A DNA stretch of 35,846 nt, from positions 1,783,551-1,819,396 of the forward strand of contig BFEA01000130.1 of the NCBI GenBank assembly GCA_003427395.1, read 5' to 3'. A program made the position numbers and the translations under genes. Source of the stretch: Chara braunii (lineage: Eukaryota > Streptophyta > Charophyceae > Charales > Characeae). Positions 1-9,712 of this stretch are shown piece after piece (the first letter of the stretch is position 1; each line of letters opens with the position of its first letter). The notes beneath the pieces are model-generated. The model was not told the origin of the DNA, searched no databases, and worked only from the letters and a program-made list of their open reading frames with translations.

Positions 1-70
<70 letters not shown>
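1..70. repeat. (AG)n microsatellite at left edge
   Basis: Uninterrupted AG dinucleotides run from the first base for 70 bases. The true length is unknown because the window begins inside the tract. The right edge of the window is the same dinucleotide in the same orientation. Confidence 0.97.
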
Positions 71-73
<3 letters not shown>

Positions 74-480
74 CTTGTATTGTAAGCATATCCTGACAAT
101 GCAATCTATTATGCAGAATCTGAGAAGCATATCCAGGGGTCTAGGAGCTCGTCAAACTTCTGTAATAATTTTTCAGTCTTTATTGTAACCATATCCTACT
201 GGCAAGTTTACCGAGCGGGAAGAAAACTTCTTCATCTGTCTCTTCCTTAGAATGGCTAGACTCTAAACTTTTCCTTCATTCTTGAAGTTCCCACTTCAAG
301 CAAATTATGAATATTGATTCACTTTGATTGTTACCTCACTGGGCCTGAGCCGCCTGATCGCTGCCGCCTACATGGCATGTTCATCGCATTGAACCTATCC
401 ACCTTGAAGCGTGATATCATTGAAACTTCTAGCAACAGTTACTTCAGAAAGGTCGCATGCCTTCTACACTGTTTTCTCCC
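71..480. other. Non-coding stretch, nothing recognised
   Basis: No open frame with protein-like composition was seen on either strand. The short frame that begins near 314 runs into the fold-back element that follows and has no recognisable domain. Confidence 0.5.
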
Positions 481-609
481 TAACTGCCCTCTTCACCTGA
501 ATAGAACGCCCAGTCACTATCGGCTATAGCTGTTTTTGGGCAGCTTTTAGTCTACATACAGCGATAATGACGACTCGGAGACGTTCTATTCGGGTGAAGA
601 TGGTAGTTA
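481..609. mobile_element. Fold-back MITE-like element, copy 1
   Basis: The two ends are inverted repeats of about 28 bp: the left arm 481-508 contains CTTCACCTGAATAGAACG and the right arm 582-609 carries its near-perfect reverse complement. The interior shares the blocks ATAGCTGT and CAGCGATAATG with a second copy at 6539-6649, so the two are one family. There is no coding capacity. Short non-coding elements with terminal inverted repeats are usually non-autonomous DNA transposons, but no convincing target-site duplication was found, so the superfamily is not assigned. The inner arms of this copy have diverged by indels. Confidence 0.7.
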
Positions 610-739
610 ACGCTACCGTAACGGGGTTGTTAAACAGATCCACCTAGTAGTCTAAGTCTCTAAGCTTGCTTACTTTTTACTCCCTCTGAACAAAGTCAAA
701 ACAGCTTTCAGTGACGTATCCACCAAGGACCTGGGACCA

Positions 740-777
740 GGGACCATTGTCAGTCTCAGGGACCAATGTCAGTCTCA
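740..777. repeat. 19-bp tandem repeat, two copies
   Basis: GGGACCATTGTCAGTCTCA at 740-758 is followed directly by the same unit with one change at 759-777. Confidence 0.85.
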
Positions 778-1030
778 GGATCCTGTTGCCAACTTGCCGG
801 CAAATGCATTGAAGTGCCCACTTCCCAGCATCACCTGGTATGGGCCCAACACTGCTGTTACAGTAGCTCTTTTCACACTGATTCTACTTAAGTTTCCAAT
901 TAAAAAGAGGAACAGGAAGAGAATGAGGCTACTACTTATTGGAAGCAATCAATGCTCTAAACTTATAAAGGTTGCCTGGGCCGTAAAGTGGGGAAGCCTC
1001 CAGTCGAGAATACTTGTAATTCTGACAGCA

Positions 1031-1126
1031 GTGCCGGGGGAAAAGGGACCAGACTGACTCTCCCAAGAATAGGAGGACCTGGACCCAAAAGGGGCATTAC
1101 CAACCAAAAAAAAAAAAAAAAAAAAA
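1031..1126 (+). mobile_element. A-tailed retroposon end, copy 1
   Basis: About 75 bp ends in a run of 21 A (1106-1126). The unique part resembles, with small indels, the sequence before the A40 run at 2902-2941: both contain a GGACC/GAACC plus AGACTGAC/GGACTGAC block, a CTCCC-AGAATAG block and a CC-x-GG-CCCA-AAGG block in the same order. Two similar sequences each ending in poly(A) on the same strand point to a SINE or the 3' end of a LINE family. No internal pol III boxes were identified, so a truncated LINE tail fits as well as a SINE. Confidence 0.45.
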
Positions 1127-1189
1127 CCTTAAAAAAAGGCTTCTGCAGCCTGCAAGGTGCAGACAAGAAACGTCAAGCTTTGAGAATGG

Positions 1190-1790
1190 ATTGTGAAACA
1201 GGGAACTTGAGGACTGGGCCATGCAACTCGGGACGGGAAACTCGGAGCTGGGACTGGAGCCTGCTCAGCCTGGAGCTCGGAATATCCATTGGAGCTTGGA
1301 ATGACACTAGGATCCCATAACTTTAGCCTTGAACTTGGAACTTGGAACTTGGAACTTGGAACTTGCATACTGGAACTTCAAGCTGGAACAGAACTCAGAG
1401 CTTGGGACCAAACCCGGGTCTTGGTGATTCAGGGCATGGAACATGGAACTTTGAATTGTCCATTGGAAAGTTGGAATTTGAACTGGAACCTGAACCTGAA
1501 CCTGGGAACGGAACCCGGAGCTTGGACAGGAACTCATATCTTGGGACTCGGGACACGGAAAATGGAACTTGGAAGTCCGGAACGGGAATAGCAGGTTGGA
1601 AATTAATGCAACTTGTATGTGATAAGACTTGGCAGTCGGTGCGGGGATTGAGGACTTGGGACATGAAGCTGAGGACATGGAATCTGGGGATTGGAACTTG
1701 GGATGAAAGGACGTGCAAATCTGACACCTGGACTATGAAATGCAGTCCGGAACCTGGAAACATTCTTGGGACTTGCTGCTGGGAATGCCA
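1190..1790. repeat. Degenerate GAACTTG minisatellite
   Basis: Five perfect GAACTTG heptamers lie at 1331-1365. Around them, for about 600 bp, variants such as GGGACTTG, GGAACCTG, GGAACTTC and GGACATGG recur. The open frames on both strands here (for example Trp/Leu/Gly-rich on plus) are products of the repeat and not genes. Confidence 0.8.
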
Positions 1791-1807
1791 CACTGGTTGA
1801 AATGACA

Positions 1808-1834
1808 TTGTACAATTTGTACAATTTGTACAAT
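1808..1834. repeat. 9-bp tandem repeat, three copies
   Basis: TTGTACAAT is repeated three times and contains the palindrome TTGTACAA. It is followed by GTACGATCATGATC, which is also partly palindromic. Confidence 0.85.
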
Positions 1835-1845
1835 TGTACGATCAT

Positions 1846-2830
1846 GATCACTTGTTAAGGCACAAACTGAATGTGACCAATTACCTGCCGAGAGATGTGC
1901 ACAAGGTCTGAAAACGAACCAGGTCCTTCGAGTTTGAAGTAACACAATGAAATTCAATTAAAGTTTATTAGACACATCAACTCTGCCATGGAGATGGAAG
2001 GCCCAAAATTCAAACAAGAAAAAAAATCAAAAATTTTAAAATTTAAAGCAAAAATTCAGTTAAATGCGGCAGTTTTGGTGAAAAATTCGCCGAAAATGAC
2101 ACCACGCCTTAACCATTAGTGGGGGCATGGTTATCGACTTAACCAACCCCTTCTTGCTCGCAATTGGCCTCTGGACCTGAGCCAGTTTCTGCAAAATTAT
2201 GGAAGAACTGCGGTGTGTCTTCTAGATTCACCATCTCATGGACCAACCGAACCATTGTAATTCCCGTGGGCCTGTGGAAAATAGTTTAAATAACATGTTT
2301 TGCAATACAAATATATTAGAAAGGGAAGGGAATTGGAAGCTTGATGGTAACGTATACGAGCAGGGGATAGAGGGATCAACGCAAGGAGGTTCTGGACGAG
2401 CATCAGGGTAAAGGACGAAGATCAGGAAAGGTACCTAAAGGAAAGACTGAGACCAGCTTTTGGAGAATACAATGAACCCCCCAAACCAGTGAAAGAGAGA
2501 GCGAACGGAGGAAAGGCCCTTCGAAGGACAGTATCGAAGAACAGCGTCGAAGGACTGAGGTTTGTAGGGTTTACGAAGAAATGGAAGTTTATTCAAGGGA
2601 CTGGAAGATTAATTGAGAAGGAAACAGGTCGGTAAGGTTTAATGGAGGGATTCTTTCTAGGTTTACTGAGGATATTCGGCAGATCTGGTTACCAGGTCTG
2701 AGAGAAGGATAAGGCAAGCTGAAAGTCAATCCTCCACTGTCGTGGAGCAATCAATGCTGTTCAGGGGTCCTTCGGCCGGACGGAAGGAAGCGTGAGTGAG
2801 TTATCTTGATGTAATACCCTTTTGACTTGG
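1846..2830. other. Non-coding stretch with one ATG-less open frame
   Basis: No gene is recognised. On plus, 2351-2635 is free of stops for 94 codons after an upstream TAA and encodes a Lys/Arg/Glu-rich sequence, but it has no ATG and lies in purine-rich DNA where long open frames occur by chance. 2020-2090 is AT-rich. Confidence 0.4.
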
Positions 2831-2900
2831 CGGTGGAATAGGAACCGGACTGACGCTCCCCAGAATAGAATGGAGCCAGGCCCATAAGGTCCTGTTTAAA

Positions 2901-2960
<60 letters not shown>
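2831..2960 (+). mobile_element. A-tailed retroposon end, copy 2
   Basis: About 70 bp related to 1031-1105 leads into A40 (2902-2941) and then GAAAA pentamers to about 2960. A long A tract that grades into an A-rich simple repeat is typical of an ageing retroposon tail. The poly-Phe frame on the opposite strand here is an artefact of this tract. Confidence 0.5.
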
Positions 2961-3839
2961 GGGAAGGGAATGGAGAAGGGGACAATATTCAACATGATAT
3001 GTTTTCAGAACTTTCGACTGTTTGGCATCATCTAACAGCCCCCTGTCTGGCCACCTCAGGGCATCAAAGGCAGCTTGGGCGGCATTGATGTGCGCCAGAT
3101 TCTTTGCCGTTTAGCAGACTGAGGGTGTAGCATAATATGCCAACTTGCCAGGAAGACCCATATATCAATGACCTCGTGTGCTGTGGATGATTGGTTGCAG
3201 GTATGATGACATAACTACACAAAGAGGTTTAAGAGGACTGCCAGGCAGTGCCAGCAGGTTGATTATCGGAGTCTTACTGTCGGGAACAGCCTTTCTTGGC
3301 TTTTCACTGTCTTCCCAACGTCAAACGAATCGGATGAGCGAAAAGCAGCTTGACACAGCGGTGGACCAGACTGAGTATAAATCATAGGGCAGAGCATGTT
3401 CTTTGATACCAAGAGGAGGAGACTACAATTGGAAATGGAAAAGAACCGATGTACACAGGGGGGAATGAATGAGGTTGCTTGGTGGATGTGGGGCTGGTTG
3501 TGAGAGAAGGTGGGGGAGGACGAAGTCGACAGAACTGTGGGCTGGAACGAGGTCCACGGGAAAGGGATGGAGGTAAAAGGCGCCTGGAGCAGGGGAGGGA
3601 AGGTGGGGGAGGCAGTCAGGGGAAGCACAGGGGAGAAGATGACGAAGGGAGGAAGAGACGAATGGCACTCACTCTGATCTGTCAATATGCTAAAAATAGC
3701 AGGGGCAACTGGCAGGGCATTGCATTCACAGACAGGGAGTCTGACAACGATAGTAAAGCTACTGATAGACCATTGCGACAAAAAAGCTTAGGAAAGCAGA
3801 NTAGGAAAGCAGAGGGGCAACCAGGCCGACGAGCAGCCA
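2961..3839. other. Non-coding stretch with a single-N join
   Basis: There is no recognisable gene. The minus-strand frame at 3263-3781 is a Ser/Pro/Leu product of a purine-rich plus strand. The N at 3801 is flanked on both sides by the same 12 bases (TAGGAAAGCAGA at 3789-3800 and 3802-3813), which suggests unmerged contig ends. Confidence 0.5.
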
Positions 3840-4398
3840 GGGAGGCAGGCAGGCAGACACACCGATAGACAGACAGACATGTGGACAGACAGACAGACAG
3901 ACAGCTAGAGACAGGCAGGCAGAAGACAGAGACATACAGGCAGATACGCTGACCGAGATAGGCAAACAGACCCGGTCCGGCAGACAGGCATTTTGATGGA
4001 CTGACAAACTAGCAGCAGAGCTAAAGATAGAACGACCGACTGCCAAACCACCAGATGGATAAGATTATGCCTGGTGGACAAATAGGCACCCGACCTACCA
4101 AGCGACGATGGTAAAAGAAAGGAATCAGATTCTATCCTTTTGTTTTCACGTCAGAGCAACAGTGGGAGCCCTTGCCATCGGTTCGAGCAAGTGGGGACCG
4201 GCCAGATTTCGGCAAAGAATCAGGCCCACCACGGGAGGCGCCGAGGGAAAGGCAGACAAGGAGACAGACAAACAAATAAACAAGCAGTCTGAGGCAGACA
4301 GAATGGCAGCACGACAGGTAGACTGATGCACAGACAGGCACGGTGACCTGGGCATGCGTGCAAGCGGGCATATGTGCCTAGTAGATGGAAAGGTAGAC
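3840..4398. repeat. Degenerate CAGA/CAGG tetranucleotide region
   Basis: Runs of CAGA and CAGG tetramers are densest at 3845-3960 and recur at 4250-4340, with unrelated sequence between. A small similar patch lies at 4930-4962. Frames through it on either strand are low complexity. Confidence 0.75.
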
Positions 4399-4443
4399 AA
4401 GTGGACAGAGGGACAGCCAGATGACAGTCCCACCACCAGCAGT
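4399..4443 (+). repeat. 45-bp direct repeat, copy 1
   Basis: The sequence starting AAGTGGACAGAGGGACAGCC recurs at 4651-4695 with a handful of substitutions, including the block GGACAGCCAGATGACAGTCC. The copies are 252 bp apart. Confidence 0.8.
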
Positions 4444-4650
4444 AGCTGGTTGGTGAATCATTGCTCTTGCATGAGGCAAAGCTATACATTTTGTCATTTA
4501 TCCCTCTATTAATATAAAGGAACCCATTGATGCTGCCATTCCCATACATATCGTAGTAACGTCTGACCCTACATATTGCATAACATCAAAATAATTTCAA
4601 AAAACTGCTACTCCTGCTACTACGGATCCTCCAGGGGAATTAATATACAC

Positions 4651-4695
4651 AAGCGGACAGGGGGACAGCCAGATGACAGTCCGAACACCAGCAGA
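4651..4695 (+). repeat. 45-bp direct repeat, copy 2
   Basis: Second copy of 4399-4443, beginning AAGCGGACAGGGGGACAGCC. The sequence between the copies is not CAGA-like, so this is not just part of the tetranucleotide array. Confidence 0.8.
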
Positions 4696-5221
4696 TATCA
4701 ATCGAAAACGGCATGCGGGACACCAAAAGTGTGGCCTGTTTCTAGTCCTGTTTTCAGGAATATGGTCCCCGAGGAGGGGTAGAGTGAGATACAGATATTA
4801 CTAGATGGAAAAGGGAAGATTAGGATGTCATTGAGATAAGATGGTCCCAAGATCTCAGGATGAGCTGTTAGTTTGACTAAGTCTTGCAGATGATGATAGG
4901 CAAGACCATGTTTATTTCATGGGATACTAGCAGACAGCAGAGCAGGCAGACAGACAGATTTTGATTGAAGGAATAGTCTCTCGGTGAGGGACCATTCCTT
5001 CTTCTTCGTTTTTCTTTTTCGTTTTTTTTTTTTTTTTATAAACATCGGTGGCTACTGATAGGCGGGTAATAAGAGCAGGCCCTTCTATTCCTACAGCCAC
5101 TAACTAGATCACAAAATATATTTTTTTGTTTGTCTTTAAAATCCGACAGATTTTGACTCTGCAAGTTGATGACTGCAGGAGTGGGTGAGTGAGTGGATTA
5201 GTGCGTGGGTGGATGAGCGAC
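4696..5221. other. Non-coding stretch
   Basis: Nothing recognisable apart from a T run at about 5021-5037. Confidence 0.4.
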
Positions 5222-5425
5222 TGAGTAACAGCAAGCGGAGAGACAGAGAGGAAGAGAGAGTAGATAGAGAGACAGAGCGACAGAGAGACAGAGAGACAGA
5301 GAGACAGAGAGACAGAGAGACAGAGAGACAGAGAGACAGAGACAGAGACAGAGAAACACAGAGCGAGAGAGTGAGGGAGAGGGAGAGGGAGAGGGAGAGG
5401 GAGCGGGAGAGGGAGCATAACCGAT
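5222..5425. repeat. GA-rich microsatellite (GACAGAGA and GGGAGA units)
   Basis: Repeated GACAGAGA units at about 5264-5355 pass into GGGAGA units at about 5380-5415. The 85-residue Arg/Glu frame on plus and the Ser/Leu frame on minus are repeat products. Confidence 0.9.
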
Positions 5426-5444
5426 GGAGTTGTGAAGGTTAAAG

Positions 5445-6538
5445 ACAGGTTGAGGTGAAGAGGCCTCTGCCAGACTGAGTGTGGTTGGAGCCCGAATCTA
5501 GTTGGATTCAAAGGGGAAATGGCGACAGAAAGACGGCAAGCCGCTCAAAACACCTGTGAAGTTTGAACAGAGTTTCGCTTCGTTACATTGCTCATTCGTG
5601 TTGGTCGTCAGATGACGGGACTTTCCTTCTTCGCAGGCGCAAGTGTCATTAGCAACCATTAGAATCATCGTTACTGCAACTAAATGTATTTCTTACCGTG
5701 CAGGTCTATCGTAGTTACTGTATCTTTTCCACTTCTGAGTCCTGACACTATTTACGGGCTCAACTTGGAAATCGATGGAAAATTTAAAGTGTATGCCTTC
5801 TACCAACAGACAGACCATCCTCATGACGATGCCGGCCTACCGGCACCATCAACGCCATCATCATCATCATCACCGTGACGATCACTGCCAGTGCTGCTGT
5901 GATCATCGTCACACCAATGAGTCAGGTCACCAACCAGGCAGCCAGCCAACCACTTCATCACCAGCTTTCACAGCAGTACCTGAAATTGTGAGAAGAGCAC
6001 CGGTCCCCCATAAGGGCCATGCCTGATTTCCATCAACACAACCCATCATGCAATATGTAGAACTAATAAATTATAAATTTAAAAAGTTCGCATTTCAACT
6101 TATTTTATTCGACATTTATTATTATTCTAAAATTTCCTAATAACATACATTGAATACTACCGCGGGGCTTTTTATTTTCCCATACATCCTACCTCATAAA
6201 GCAGCATCAGACCTCTCTACCTCAACCGCAATCACCACCGCAGCCACGATCAGCTCGACGCACCAGCTCGTCCTTTTCTCAACCACCATGATCACTACCA
6301 CAGCCACAATCAAACGGAAGCACGACTTTGTCTCCCCGACTTCATTGCAGCTACCGGCGTTTCTTTGTGTTAGGAATCATCATGATGACTGTCACAGCCA
6401 GTTCTGCATACTAGTACAGAGTGCTGCGTCACTCAGTCCGCCGGGCTGGCAGCGTCTCGACTTCGTGTGACAGCGAAGTGCCAGCCTCGTTCATCCCAGT
6501 CCCAGGCTGGGCTCCTGGGTAGGTTCTGAGTCGTTATG
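5445..6538. other. Non-coding stretch with degenerate ATC/CAC repeats
   Basis: No gene is recognised. From about 5830 to 6410 the sequence is rich in CATCATC, CACCACC and CACAGCCA motifs. Two loosely similar blocks of about 60 bp at about 6215-6280 and 6280-6340 (TCAACC...CAGCCACGATCA and TCAACC...CAGCCACAATCA) suggest a decayed minisatellite. Confidence 0.4.
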
Positions 6539-6649
6539 CTGCCGTCTTCACCCGAATAGAACGCCTGGTCATTATAGCTGTATTTGGGGAAACTTTTGGA
6601 CCAGATGCAGCGATAATGGCCGGGCGTTTTATTCGGGTGAAGACGGTAG
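6539..6649. mobile_element. Fold-back MITE-like element, copy 2
   Basis: The element is 111 bp: a 49-bp left arm (6539-6587), a 13-nt loop (6588-6600) and a 49-bp right arm (6601-6649). The left arm and the reverse complement of the right arm match at 42 of 49 positions; both contain GTCTTCACCCGAATA. Six of the seven differences would still pair as G-U in a plus-strand transcript, so 48 of 49 positions could pair. It is the same family as 481-609. Likely identities are a non-autonomous fold-back transposon or a hairpin-RNA precursor derived from one. There is no coding capacity and no clear target duplication. Confidence 0.8.
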
Positions 6650-7569
6650 TCCTACATTCTACCTCACAGCAGTAGATGGGCCCTGACTCGGTGGATGCGA
6701 ATCAATCCATTGCAAGTGAAAGATTTACCAGTCAATGAACAAGGCTGAGAGACAGACAGATGAAAAGCAGTTGTGTCACTTGACAATGTGTCCATTATGG
6801 CCAGTACGATGGATTCTCTCGTCAATCCATGCCATACAATACACTATATAGTGCTTATTTTAATTTATCTCCTGAAGCTGGACTCCTTATTTACAGCAGG
6901 ATCAAACAGTTAGTGCAAAGTTACCTCAGAAGATCCAACTACGTAGTGATACATCTGGTACCGCCTCAGAAGTTCCGAGTAGCGGTAGATCTGGTGACTT
7001 GCCTGATGCGGACGAACTTTGTCATTCTTGAGTGTCAGCAATCACAATAGTATGATCATATAGACACTATTACACAGTAACAGACCATAAACTTTAACTT
7101 AAAGGGGGAATGAAGTTTATGAACTGTTTGTAGAAACGATGTTCGACTGGCAGACATGCATTAACAGGACTGACACAGGCAACTGCAAGGATCTATACTT
7201 TTTTTTTGGGTGTCGCAGGGGAAGTTTCAATGCTTAGAATCTGGACATCGTGATCGGTCCATGGATTGGTCCATCGGTTAAGAAATGCACCTGACAGTCG
7301 CGCATGTGGAACTTTCTCACTCTCCACTACCTGCAAAGAACACATGATAACCACCCTTGTACACAGACACAAAGGCCGAGACAGATGGACGGACTGACTG
7401 AGGCACAGGGAGAACAGAAAACAGAGGCCAAACTAGTTACCTGCGGAATGTATGGGATAACAGAAATGAGAGAGGGAGAGAGAGATGTTGTGAAGTCTGG
7501 TAGAACCTAAAATAATGCCATGAGTGCCATTTTGCAAAGCCTCTTCCTGGTCTTCCAGCTATCTATAAA
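6650..7569. other. Non-coding stretch
   Basis: No recognisable gene. 6924-7003 holds a degenerate 40-bp tandem pair (both start CCTCAGAAG and end near TCTGGT). A T run lies at about 7199-7207. Confidence 0.4.
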
Positions 7570-7885
7570 ATGTGTCTTCTTCGTCGTTGTCGTCGTCGTC
7601 AGCGTCTTCTTCTTCTTCTTCTTCTTCTTCTTCTTCTTCTTCTTCTTCTTCTTCTTCTTCTTCTTCTTCTTCTTTGTCGTCGTCGTCATCTTCGTGTACT
7701 TATCTTCGTCTTTGTCTTTGTCTTTGTCTTCGTCTTTGTCTCCATCTTCGTCTTTGTCTTCATCTTCGTCTTCGTCGTCTTCTTCTTCTTCTTCAGAATC
7801 TTCTTCTGCCTCTTCTGTTTCTTCTACTTCTTCTGCTTCTTCTTCTTCTGCTTCTTCTGCTTCTTCTGCTTCTGCTTCTGCTTCT
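7570..7885. repeat. TTC/TCG/TTTGTC microsatellite tract
   Basis: TCG triplets are followed by an almost pure (TTC)n core of about 23 units at 7604-7673, then TTTGTC hexamers to about 7770, then TTC and TTCTGC units. All three plus frames are open (Ser-, Phe- and Leu-rich), which is expected of a pyrimidine-only strand and is not evidence for a gene. Confidence 0.92.
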
Positions 7886-8229
7886 GCTTCTGCTTCCTCC
7901 TTATCCCCGTACTTATTTAATTGTCACCTTCTTCACCTACTCCTTCCTCCGCCTCGTTCTTCATTGTTATTTGACGTCTTCGTCTCTTCTTATTTCTTTT
8001 CTCCCCAGTGTTCTTTTTCTTTCTCGTCCTCCTTCTTGGTCGCCTTGCCAGTTCAGTTCCTTGCTTCTGCTTCCTCCTTATCCCCGTACTTATTTGTTCG
8101 TCTCCTACTCCTTCCTTCGCCTCATTCTTCATTGTTATTTGACGTCTTCGTCTCTTCTTATTTCTTTTCTCCCCCGTGTTCTTTTTCTTTCTCGTCCTCC
8201 TTCTTGGTCGCCTTGCCAGTTCAGTTCCT
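7886..8229. repeat. 177-bp tandem duplication
   Basis: The unit beginning GCTTCTGCTTCCTCC at 7886 starts again at 8063 and runs to 8229. The copies are nearly identical, including a shared block starting TTGTTATTTGACGTCTTCG, with a small indel after CGTACTTATTT. The unit is mostly pyrimidine on plus. Confidence 0.92.
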
Positions 8230-8230
8230 A

Positions 8231-8620
8231 ATATAATTTTCACATTGTTGAAAATTGGATGGTAGTATCATGGTCCTTCCTTTGTCTCCTCCGCCTCATC
8301 CTTCTTCTTGGTTCATCTCCTTCATCCTGTTCGTCTTCTTTGTTAATCTCTTTGATCTCCTTCTTCATCTCCTCCTGTGTCTCTTCTCCTTTCTTCATCC
8401 GCTTAATCTTTGTCTGTGTCCTTTGTCTTCTTCCTTTTCTTCTGCTCCGCCTCCTCCTTCCTTTGTCTCCTTTGCATCCTTCTTCATCTCCTTCGTCTCC
8501 CGCCTCCTTTGTCCTCTTTGTCCACTTCATCTCTTTTGTCTCCTCCATCTCCTTCATTAAATTTGCTTCATCTCATCCTTCTTCTGCTTCATCTTAATAT
8601 TTGATTTGGTGATTTCTCAG
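8231..8620. repeat. Pyrimidine-rich degenerate tract
   Basis: CTCCTTC/TTCATC-like sequence extends the simple-repeat region to about 8600. Open frames here are low complexity. Confidence 0.6.
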
Positions 8621-8630
8621 TACAAAACAA

Positions 8631-9050
8631 ATGGAAGTGTTGACTGATCCTGCCTCCACTTTTGTAGTTCGAGCGACGAGCACGCACTTCATGTCCAGCT
8701 GTGAATTTCATTTAACAAACAGTCAGTGCAACCTTATAAAAAAGCTGTGTACCAGTGAAACCTTGTGCAATCAGACTTGTCTACTCGCTCACTCAGCATG
8801 CATGAAAACAGATGGAATCATACTGGCGACGTGCGCCCACACAAAGCTCAGAGATATCATAGCCGAAAACACAGTTCAGATTCAACTCGCTTTGAATAGC
8901 TATGGCGCCTGTGCGCCCTCACAGCCCCTCACAACACTGTATTCTCAGCAAGTGTTCCCATGCACACCACTCTGGATCTCCCTGGATGTTCCACACATGC
9001 ACTCAACACACTTCACACGCATACACACACATACTACAGTCTATCTCTAA
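8631..9050 (+). CDS. Unrecognised 139-codon open frame
   Basis: An ATG-initiated frame of 139 codons ends at TAA (9048-9050). The translation is not low complexity at its start and has about eight cysteines, but no domain, signal peptide or family is recognised. The last 40 residues become His/Thr-rich over a CA-rich stretch. No intron, promoter or poly(A) signal was identified. It sits between simple repeats and a dead retrotransposon. A chance open frame is more likely than a gene. Confidence 0.12.
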   Translation: MEVLTDPASTFVVRATSTHFMSSCEFHLTNSQCNLIKKLCTSETLCNQTCLLAHSACMKTDGIILATCAHTKLRDIIAENTVQIQLALNSYGACAPSQPLTTLYSQQVFPCTPLWISLDVPHMHSTHFTRIHTHTTVYL

Positions 9051-9690
9051 CGTAGCGCAGCTATGGCTGCATCTACCTCCCTCACTAACTAGCGGCTATG
9101 GCCGCTTTGTCTCCCTCGCAGCCGTCTTCTTCCTCGGGCACCTGCAGACCTCCTTGCACAAGTCGCTCTGGCAGCGCTTCCTCACGGCTCGCAGTCTGAA
9201 TCACCCTCTTGATTTATACTTCTGTTGGTCGCTGGTCTGCTCCTTTCCACCGGGCCCAGGGTGCACACAGTCCCACATGGTACTTGCTGACTGGACAAGG
9301 TGCGACTGGGACTGGGTACCGCTCACTGGACGTGGTAAATCTACCCACTTGCCCACTTGCCTACGGACTGCCCCTAAGATTCTCGACGGGGCAGTCCTAG
9401 AAGACCCTAGACTTGCCTACTTGCCCTTTCAGTATTGTAGCAGCTACGACTAAGGTTGACCCTTCAGACCTACAGCAGCTACGACCAGACATAAGCTGCG
9501 ACTCCTACCCTACAGGTAAGCAGCTCGAACCTACTCAACCTTCGTATGTACAACAGCTGCCTACAGATAACTTTACGGGCAGGTCACGGGTTCAAACCTG
9601 GATGGGACAAACTTTACTGTACACGAGATCGGGACAGGTCTAGGGATCGAGCCCTGGGATCTGCACGCGCTACCACGAAGGTGAAAACCA
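9051..9690 (-). other. Possible 3' LTR remnant of the chromovirus
   Basis: This non-coding stretch lies just beyond the end of the chromodomain frame, where a 3' LTR is expected. On minus, sequence beginning TGGTTTTCACC follows a purine-rich tract, matching the PPT-TG junction seen in LTR elements. No second copy of this sequence occurs above 15571, so an LTR cannot be proven and its far boundary is unknown. Short internal repeats (GCAGCTACGAC twice near 9430-9485) are present. Confidence 0.3.
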
Positions 9691-9706
9691 TTTCACTCCC
9701 GCCGGC
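9691..9706 (-). other. Candidate polypurine tract
   Basis: On minus the sequence GGCGGGAGTGAAA precedes a TGG. It sits just after the stop of the chromodomain frame (9713-9715), where plus-strand priming is expected in LTR retrotransposons. It is interrupted by pyrimidines, so this is a positional argument. Confidence 0.35.
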
Positions 9707-9712
9707 CTAAAT

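Noticed and set aside
1289-1808. Overlapping frames on both strands over the heptamer region
   Set aside because: They follow from a degenerate GAACTTG repeat that lacks stops in several frames.
3263-3781. 172-codon minus-strand frame, Ser/Pro/Leu-rich
   Set aside because: Opposite a purine-rich strand that rarely contains stops; composition is uniform and no family is recognised.
5185-5442. Arg/Glu/Asp-rich frame
   Set aside because: Direct translation of the GACAGAGA microsatellite.
7520-8236. Long plus-strand open frames, Ser-, Phe- or Leu-rich
   Set aside because: All three frames are open because the strand is almost pure pyrimidine TTC/TCG repeat; there is no domain or start context.
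9581-9600. tRNA T-arm-like GGGTTCAAACC on plus
   Set aside because: The flanks do not form T, anticodon or acceptor stems, so no tRNA gene is supported.
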